From an uncultured Propionibacteriaceae bacterium (lineage in GTDB: Bacteria; Actinomycetota; Actinomycetes; Propionibacteriales; Propionibacteriaceae): 64,000 nucleotides of DNA. This document shows positions 58,567-64,000 of this stretch, piece by piece. Numbering within the stretch: position 1 is the stretch's first letter; each line of letters opens with the position of its first letter. The position numbers were made by a program, and so were the translations under genes. The DNA is taken from assembly GCA_937965785.1 (NCBI GenBank), contig CALCKT010000057.1:1-64000 (forward strand), read 5' to 3'. The notes beneath the pieces were generated by a model. That model was not told where the DNA came from. It ran no database searches and worked only from the letters and a program-made list of their open reading frames with translations.

Positions 58567-59771
58567 TGAGCGGCCCTCATGGCCTCGGCCGCCATGTCGA
58601 GTTCCTTCTCCACCTGGGCCAACAGCCTCTTCTCGACCTCGGGAACACCGATGCGCCGGATGATGTCGTTGAAGAAACCGTGCACGACGAGGCGTCTGGC
58701 CTCGGCCTCCGGGATGCCGCGGGAGCGCAGGTAGAAGAGCTGGAGGTCATCGAACCGGCCAGTGGTGGAGCTGTGGCCGGCCCCCTCGATCTCGCCTGTT
58801 TCGATCTCCAGGTTGGGAACGGAATCGGCCCGGCAGCCGTCGGTGAGGACGAGGTTCTTGTTGGACTCGTAGGTTTCGATGCCCTCGGCGACCTTCCGGA
58901 TCAGCACGTCACCTATCCACACCGAGTTCGCGCCCTCGCCCTGCAGCGCACCGCGATAGTCCACGTTGGACCTGGTCTTCGGGGCGTTGTGGTCGACGAA
59001 GAGGCGGTGCTGGATGTGTTGCCCGGCATCGACGAAGTAGAGACCGTACTGTTCGAGTTCACCGCCGGGACCCGTGAAGCGGGCGTTCTCCTGGAGCCGG
59101 ATCACGGCGCCACCGAGCGATGCCTGGACGGTGCGGACCCGGGCGTCACGTCCGACCTCGATGCTGATCTGACCGCCGTGGACGGCATCGGCATCCCAGT
59201 CGTTGACGTACACGAGGTTCACCTCGGCTCCATCACCGACCCGGATGTCGTACTTCGCGGCGTAGGATCCGCTGCCTTTGTAGTGGAACACGATGGTGGC
59301 GCGGGAGTTGGCCCCGACCTCCAGCACGAAGACCTCTGCCGCCTCCGCGCCGTTCCCGGTCCCGACGTGGACGTTGGCCTGGTCGATTTCGGTGTCTGCC
59401 GGGACACGCATGAGCGCCAGTTCCGCGCTGCGGGCCACCGCCAGGGCCGCGACGCGGTCCACCGGGGGTTCGACGGCGAGGTCCTGCAGTGCGCTCATGG
59501 GCATGACGGTGAACTCCACGCCAGCAGGGGTTTCCCCCTCCCAGCTGAGTCCGGGAAGCGCGTCACCCTCGGCCAACAGCCCGGCGAGACGCTTCAGCGG
59601 GGTGAAGCGCCAGATCTCCTCCATGCCTGTCGGCTTCGGATGATCGGCGACCTCCCACGACGGGGTGGGGTGAAGATGGGATGCGACGGTCTCGACGGCT
59701 CCGAACCCGTTCACTGCAGCAGTGGTGCTCAACTTTTCTTCCTCTTGTCCGTTTCGTTCCGGGGCCGACAT
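58563..59771 (-). CDS. sufD: SufD scaffold subunit
   Basis: The 402-residue protein has the right-handed beta-helix of SufB/SufD with the conserved DHNAPKTRSNVDYRG, GRFDDLQLFYLRSRGIPEAEAR and VVHGFFNDI segments. ATG at 59771 overlaps the sufB stop; an in-frame TTG near 59732 would drop 13 residues. Confidence 0.94.
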   Translation of the reverse strand: MSAPERNGQEEEKLSTTAAVNGFGAVETVASHLHPTPSWEVADHPKPTGMEEIWRFTPLKRLAGLLAEGDALPGLSWEGETPAGVEFTVMPMSALQDLAVEPPVDRVAALAVARSAELALMRVPADTEIDQANVHVGTGNGAEAAEVFVLEVGANSRATIVFHYKGSGSYAAKYDIRVGDGAEVNLVYVNDWDADAVHGGQISIEVGRDARVRTVQASLGGAVIRLQENARFTGPGGELEQYGLYFVDAGQHIQHRLFVDHNAPKTRSNVDYRGALQGEGANSVWIGDVLIRKVAEGIETYESNKNLVLTDGCRADSVPNLEIETGEIEGAGHSSTTGRFDDLQLFYLRSRGIPEAEARRLVVHGFFNDIIRRIGVPEVEKRLLAQVEKELDMAAEAMRAAQ

Positions 59772-61210
59772 CAGCCGACCGCACCTTCCATCTGCAGCTC
59801 GATGAGCCGGTTGAGTTCCAGGGCGTATTCCATGGGGAGTTCCTTGGCGATGGGCTCGACGAAACCACGCACGATCATGGCCATCGCCTCGTCCTCCTCC
59901 ATGCCTCGGGACATGAGGTAGAACAGCTGGTCATCGGAGACCTTGGAGACGGTCGCCTCGTGGGCCATGGAGACGTCGTCCTCCCGGACATCCACGTAGG
60001 GATAGGTGTCGGAGCGGGAAATGGTGTCCACCAGCAGTGCATCGCATTTCACCGACGACGCGGAGTGATGCGCTCCCGCCTCGACCTTCACCAGGCCGCG
60101 GTAGGAGGAACGCCCGCCGCCGCGGGAAACCGATTTCGAGATGATCGACGAGGAGGTGTGGGGGGCGCAGTGCACCATCTTGGAGCCCGCGTCCTGGTGC
60201 TGCCCCTCGCCCGCGAAGGCGATCGACAGGGTCTCGCCGCGGGCGTGTTCCCCCATCAGGTAGACGGCCGGGTATTTCATGGTCGCCTTGGAACCGATGT
60301 TGCCGTCGACCCACTCCATGGTGGCGCCCTCCTCGCAGACGGCGCGCTTGGTGACGAGGTTGTAGACGTTGCTCGACCAGTTCTGGATGGTCGTGTAGCG
60401 GCAGCGGGCGCCCTTCTTGATGAAGATTTCCACCACCGCCGCGTGCAACGAGTCGGAGGAGTAGATGGGAGCTGTGCAGCCCTCGACGTAGTGCACGTAG
60501 GCGTCCTCGTCGACGATGATCAGGGTCCGCTCGAACTGGCCCATGTTCTCGGTGTTGATCCGGAAATAGGCCTGCAACGGGATGGAGACGTGGACTCCCT
60601 TGGGAACGTACACGAAGGAACCACCGGACCAGACGGCGGTGTTCAGCGCCGCGAACTTGTTGTCACCTGCCGGGATGATGCTGGCGAAGTGTTCCTTGAA
60701 GATCTCGGGATGTTCCCTGAGGGCGGTGTCCGTGTCGAGGAAGATCACACCCTGCCGTTCCAGTTCCTGATTGATGTGGTGGTAGACCACCTCGGATTCG
60801 TACTGGGCTGCGACACCGGCCACGAGGCGGGCCTTCTCCGCCTCGGGGATGCCGAGCCTGTCGTAGGTGTTCTTGATGTCCTCGGGCAGGTCATCCCAGG
60901 TCTGTGCCTGGCGTTCCGTGGAACGGACGAAGTACTTGATGTTGTCGAAATCGATCTCGTCGAGTTCCGCTCCCCAGGCCGGCATCGGTTTCTTGCCGAA
61001 CAACTTGAGGGCCTTCAGGCGCAGGTCCCGCATCCACTCGGGTTCGCCCTTCAGCTCGGAGATGTTCCGGACCACGGCCTCGCTGAGGCCTCGCTGGGCA
61101 GCAGCACCGGCGGCATCGGAATCGTGCCAGCCGTACTGGTAGCCGTTTAGGGCTTCCAGGTGCTCGTCCTGCGTGGCCCCCACTCCGGGGGCCTGTGGCG
61201 TGGTCGTCAT
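59771..61210 (-). CDS. sufB: SufB scaffold subunit
   Basis: The 479-residue core scaffold protein carries VEGCTAPIYSSDSLHAAVVE, the Cys-containing KRAVCEEGATMEWVDGN and SVKCDALLVD segments. It follows sufR by 4 bp and overlaps sufD by one base. Confidence 0.96.
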   Translation of the reverse strand: MTTTPQAPGVGATQDEHLEALNGYQYGWHDSDAAGAAAQRGLSEAVVRNISELKGEPEWMRDLRLKALKLFGKKPMPAWGAELDEIDFDNIKYFVRSTERQAQTWDDLPEDIKNTYDRLGIPEAEKARLVAGVAAQYESEVVYHHINQELERQGVIFLDTDTALREHPEIFKEHFASIIPAGDNKFAALNTAVWSGGSFVYVPKGVHVSIPLQAYFRINTENMGQFERTLIIVDEDAYVHYVEGCTAPIYSSDSLHAAVVEIFIKKGARCRYTTIQNWSSNVYNLVTKRAVCEEGATMEWVDGNIGSKATMKYPAVYLMGEHARGETLSIAFAGEGQHQDAGSKMVHCAPHTSSSIISKSVSRGGGRSSYRGLVKVEAGAHHSASSVKCDALLVDTISRSDTYPYVDVREDDVSMAHEATVSKVSDDQLFYLMSRGMEEDEAMAMIVRGFVEPIAKELPMEYALELNRLIELQMEGAVG

Positions 61211-61214
61211 AGGG

Positions 61215-61883
61215 TCACTTCCTGATCTTGCTCGGGATGACGGGGTTGGGAACGTGGGTGGTGCACACCCCGTCCCCGTGGGCGATGGTCGCGAGCCGCT
61301 GGACGTGGCTGCCCAGCAGCCGCGAGAACAGCTGGGTCTCAACCTCGCAAAGCTGGGGGAACTCTGCCGCGACATGCGCCACCGGGCAGTGGTGCTGGCA
61401 CAGCTGGTCGCCCGAACGAACCGGCTTGACCGAGGGCGCGTAGGTGGCTCCCAGGGCCTCGGTGAGCAACTCGATGGGGGTGCGTTCGGGATGGGCCTCG
61501 CGCAGCTCGTTGAAACGGTTCTCGATCTCGTCGACGCGTTCCGAGGCCAGGTCGACCATGGCCTGCGGCCCGGCGGCCTCGATCAGCCTCCGGATGGCGA
61601 CTATGGCCAGCTCGTCGTAGGCCTGGTGGAACTCGGAACGTCCCGCGTCCGTGAGGAAGAACACCTTGGACGGGCGGCCCCGGCCACGCGCCCCGTAGAC
61701 CCGTTGTTCACGCGAACCCAGGGTCCCCTCCCCCAAGAGGGTGGACAGGTGGCGACGGATGGCGGCGGGGGTCAGGTTCAACCGTTCAGCGAGTTCTCGC
61801 GCCGTCGATGGTCCGTGTTCCAAGATGGAGCGGACCACCCGTTCTCGGGTGGAGTTGTCGGCTTCCTGCATGTCCGCGCTCAT
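61215..61883 (-). CDS. sufR: SufR-type iron-sulfur transcriptional repressor
   Basis: The 222-residue protein has an N-terminal winged helix (RERVVRSILEHG ... TPAAIRRHLSTLL) and a C-terminal four-cysteine set spaced Cx3Cx12Cx27C, suited to hold an Fe-S cluster that controls DNA binding. It should repress the operon when cluster supply is adequate. ATG at 61883 chosen for GGGAGGAGGG upstream. It is the first gene of sufRBD-Rieske-CSUT. Confidence 0.93.
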   Translation of the reverse strand: MSADMQEADNSTRERVVRSILEHGPSTARELAERLNLTPAAIRRHLSTLLGEGTLGSREQRVYGARGRGRPSKVFFLTDAGRSEFHQAYDELAIVAIRRLIEAAGPQAMVDLASERVDEIENRFNELREAHPERTPIELLTEALGATYAPSVKPVRSGDQLCQHHCPVAHVAAEFPQLCEVETQLFSRLLGSHVQRLATIAHGDGVCTTHVPNPVIPSKIRK

Positions 61884-61940
61884 GACACCCTCCTCCCAGC
61901 GATTTTGCACACGCCAGTCTTTCGGAATCTCCCAAGCGTA

Positions 61941-61959
61941 TCAAGCTAGGGCAGCCTAA
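61941..61959 (-). promoter_or_regulatory. DtxR/IdeR-like iron box upstream of sufR
   Basis: The minus strand reads TTAGGCTGCCCTAGCTTGA, matching 13 of 19 positions of the DtxR/IdeR consensus, with a TAGG-N4-CCTA core. It lies 58-76 bp before the sufR start. No clear -35/-10 pair was found. The rest of the gap to the DUF4921 gene shows nothing else recognisable. Confidence 0.45.
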
Positions 61960-62120
61960 CCATCAAGGCCCACGGCTACCCTCGACGCGGTCGGAGGTGT
62001 CCCGCCCTTCTCCCCGATCAAATCAGTTCCCCGGGATTCCAAGTCCTTGGGCCAACAATACTCATCGCCCGTCGCGGCGCAACCCTGGAAGTCCGCGAGG
62101 GGATCCCGGCTCGGGCGACC

Positions 62121-63446
62121 TCAACGGGAGTAGCGCAGCGGATTGGGGCGGCACCGGGTCTCCGTGGCGATCCTGAGCCCGGGGGCCAGCCGCCCCGCCT
62201 CCCGGAGGGCGAGCAGTTTCTCGACCACCTTGTCGCGCAACATCACGGGCGAGATGGTGTTCAGGTAGATCTTGGTGGCCCCCTCGAAACCGGCGAGGGT
62301 GGAGACCCGCCACTTGAGCATCACCCGCCACGGCATCGGGAGCGCGACGTCGATCGGCCGGTGGTGCCATTCCTCATTGCAGGCGATGTCGACCCCGGTG
62401 GCGGCATGCATGGCGTGGATCAGGTCCGACATCCCCCGCACCTCCTCGGCGGACTGCTCCCAGGGGTCGGAGAACTCGGAACAGGAGTAGATCTCCAGGG
62501 TCGGGTAGCGGTGCCCGAAACCCGCGAAGGCGACCGCGTGGTCGTTCTCGGCGACGATCAGGTTGTGATAACCCGCGTAGTTCGGACCCACCTCGTTGAA
62601 CAGGTTCGAGTCCTGCCGCAGCCGGGCGAGCGCCACCTCGTGCTGAACGCCCCGTTCGTCGATGGCGACGAGCTGCTTGTGGAGGTGGTCGAAGGACGCC
62701 CCCGCCGGTTTCAGCCAGTTCTGGAAGACGGTCACGTAGCGGGCGTACCGGTTGTTCTCGTAGCTGCGGCGTATCGAGTCGATCGTGAAGGCGATGAACT
62801 TCTCGTGTTCCCCCGGGGTCAGGGTCCCGGAGCCGGCGAGTTGCGTGTCATCGACCGCGCCGTCGACGAAGTGCCGCCTGGCGATTATCACGTCGTGCCC
62901 GCCGCCGAAGAACCCTGAGGCCACTTCCAGACGCTGCTCCCGGGTCATCGCGGCGATCTGGCCGGTGCCGTGCCCGGAGGCCCTCAGCTTCATCTCGGCC
63001 ACCCGCAGCACGTGCTCCAGGCCCTCGGGAGAGGCCAGGTAGGCCCGTTGGCGCTGCGCGACGGCCTCGGGAAGCTCGAAATTGTAATTGGCGCGCCAGT
63101 AGTCGAAGCTCAGGATCTCGAACAGGTTCGGGATGCAGCGGAACTCGGCGGTGGTGGCGAACAGTTCCTCCGCCGGAAGCCCCATCAGTGTTTCCCATCC
63201 GTCACCGGAACGCACCACGCGGGCCTTCTCCGGCGGGGTCTCCAGGTAACGCCGTTCGCAGAAGGCGCAGTGCGCCCCGTGGGCCGTCTCGTCGATGGGG
63301 TTGGGTTCGGGGCGTTTGCGGCCGAGGGGTCGGTTACCCCGCCCCGGCACGGTCCACACCTCGGTTCCGGTGAGCGGTCCGACTTGTTTCACTGTTCCGT
63401 CGGCCATGGTGGACAGGTACTCGGGCTGCCTGACATAGGGCTGCAT
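62121..63446 (-). CDS. DUF4921 family protein, GalT/HIT-like
   Basis: The roughly 441-residue protein opens with MADGTVKQVGPLTGTEVW and VPGRGNRPL, has a zinc-site-like CAFCERRYLETPP, and a HIT/GalT-type segment FDHLHKQLVAI. It is related to galactose-1-phosphate uridylyltransferases and may transfer nucleotidyl groups, but its substrate is unknown. ATG at 63446 is preferred; ATGs at 63464 and 63518 are alternatives. It is divergent from zwf. Confidence 0.8.
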   Translation of the reverse strand: MQPYVRQPEYLSTMADGTVKQVGPLTGTEVWTVPGRGNRPLGRKRPEPNPIDETAHGAHCAFCERRYLETPPEKARVVRSGDGWETLMGLPAEELFATTAEFRCIPNLFEILSFDYWRANYNFELPEAVAQRQRAYLASPEGLEHVLRVAEMKLRASGHGTGQIAAMTREQRLEVASGFFGGGHDVIIARRHFVDGAVDDTQLAGSGTLTPGEHEKFIAFTIDSIRRSYENNRYARYVTVFQNWLKPAGASFDHLHKQLVAIDERGVQHEVALARLRQDSNLFNEVGPNYAGYHNLIVAENDHAVAFAGFGHRYPTLEIYSCSEFSDPWEQSAEEVRGMSDLIHAMHAATGVDIACNEEWHHRPIDVALPMPWRVMLKWRVSTLAGFEGATKIYLNTISPVMLRDKVVEKLLALREAGRLAPGLRIATETRCRPNPLRYSR

Positions 63447-63590
63447 GACGCCACCGTAGATCATCACCGGGTCCGGATGCTCCGCCACCGGAGTGTTCCC
63501 GCCCGCGGACGAGATCATGGCACGGGCCGACCGGCGACAAAACCCTGGCACCACCCGGCACACGGAACCCCCCGATGCAACGGCAACCGG

Positions 63591-63596
63591 TATGGT
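63591..63596 (+). promoter_or_regulatory. -10 element of zwf, leaderless
   Basis: TATGGT is followed by exactly 7 nt and the GTG start at 63604, with no ribosome binding site. Confidence 0.5.
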
Positions 63597-63603
63597 CGGA
63601 ACT

Positions 63604-64000
63604 GTGACCAACAGCAATCCACTCCGCGACCCCCGGGACCGGAGACTGCCAAGGATCGCGGGTCCCTGCGTCCTGGTGATCTTCGGCGTCACGGGTGATC
63701 TTTCCAGGAAAAAACTGATGCCGGCCGTCTACGACCTGGCGAACCGCGGCCTGCTTCCCCCCGGTTTCGGCCTGGTGGGTTTCGCGCGCCGAGACTGGGC
63801 CGATCAGGATTTCGCGAAGGTGGTCCACGACGCGGTCAAGGAAAACGCCCGCACCCGTTTCCGCGAGGAGGTCTGGGAGCAGTTGCTGGAGGGGATCCGG
63901 TTCGTGCCGGGCACGTTCGACTCCGACGAGGCCTTCCAGCGGCTCCGCGCCACCCTTGAGGAACTCGACCAGGCCCGCGGCACCAGCGGTAACCACGCCT
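63604..64000 (+). CDS. zwf: Glucose-6-phosphate 1-dehydrogenase (5' part)
   Basis: The first 132 residues are visible, open to the window edge. The NADP-binding VIFGVTGDLSRKKLMPAVYDL and GFARRDWADQDF segments identify Zwf, entry enzyme of the oxidative pentose phosphate pathway. The GTG start fits a leaderless promoter. Confidence 0.95.
   Translation, partial: MTNSNPLRDPRDRRLPRIAGPCVLVIFGVTGDLSRKKLMPAVYDLANRGLLPPGFGLVGFARRDWADQDFAKVVHDAVKENARTRFREEVWEQLLEGIRFVPGTFDSDEAFQRLRATLEELDQARGTSGNHA

Noticed and set aside
62118..62160. tRNA-like TAGCGCAGCGG motif
   Set aside because: It encodes the conserved C-terminus of the DUF4921 protein and no cloverleaf arms can be completed.
1..64000. CRISPR arrays, IS elements, prophage or integron structures
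   Set aside because: No regularly spaced repeats beyond the three 23-bp units, no transposase or phage genes, and the only recombinase is housekeeping-type XerC.

Overview
The window is GC-rich, densely packed bacterial chromosome. The gene content (a fabG-fabI pair arranged like mabA-inhA, a sufR-led suf operon with an embedded Rieske protein, a cobalamin-assembly operon, frequent GTG starts and many apparently leaderless promoters) points to an actinobacterium, most likely a member of the Propionibacteriaceae. The family assignment is an inference. No phage, IS element, CRISPR array, rRNA or tRNA was found. Most of the window is core metabolism, with small accessory or decaying patches.

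Layout. 1-2900: ABC ATPase (cut by the window edge) and an S9 peptidase. 2922-11533: a minus-strand series made of a BMP-type lipoprotein, double-ABC ATPase, two permeases, cytidine deaminase, adenosine deaminase, RNase HI and a ThrE-type exporter. It reads as nucleoside uptake and salvage with two passenger genes. 11622-14990: purU, a CNNM/CBS membrane protein and an APH-fold kinase, overlapping. 15302-18089: AAA/DUF4143 ATPase preceded by three 23-bp repeats, and a convergent lipoprotein. 18420-23188: cobT-cobU-cobS-cbiB-cobQ. 23282-32317: rpsB-tsf-pyrH-frr-cdsA-rlmN, then gdhA, then dxr-rseP. 32621-42042: tandem-M23 peptidase, xerC/def divergent pair, ExeM/NucH-like nuclease, SPOUT methyltransferase, an unknown two-TM protein, a bile-acid-symporter-like carrier, a shortened permuted NlpC/P60 protein and a lipoprotein. 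42100-46832: fumC, ABC ATPase, fabI, fabG and a divergent RlmA-like methyltransferase. 46986-49705: polysaccharide ligase/polymerase, a chain-length regulator with a degenerate BY-kinase-like tail, a scar of a phosphoglucomutase gene and an isolated LexA-like box. 49705-54405: ABC-F protein, then a divergent SPFH / zinc-ribbon / small-TM trio resembling Bacillus YdjI/YdjG. 54446-61883: alpha/beta hydrolase and sufR-B-D-Rieske-C-S-U-T. 62121-64000: DUF4921 GalT/HIT-like protein and the start of zwf.

Regulation seen directly. Many isolated or first genes have a TAnnnT hexamer 6-8 nt before an ATG or GTG with no Shine-Dalgarno sequence, which is the architecture of leaderless mRNAs. One divergent pair (fabG / rlmA-like) shares overlapping -10 elements placed symmetrically 7 nt from two GTG codons. 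Other sites are a perfect operator-like palindrome over the promoter of the chain-length regulator, a DtxR-like box before sufR, a hairpin between the BMP lipoprotein and its ATPase, and a nested perfect 18-bp inverted repeat before the symporter gene.

Limits. All calls rest on reading the sequence and remembered family features. No database search, folding calculation or transcript data were available.
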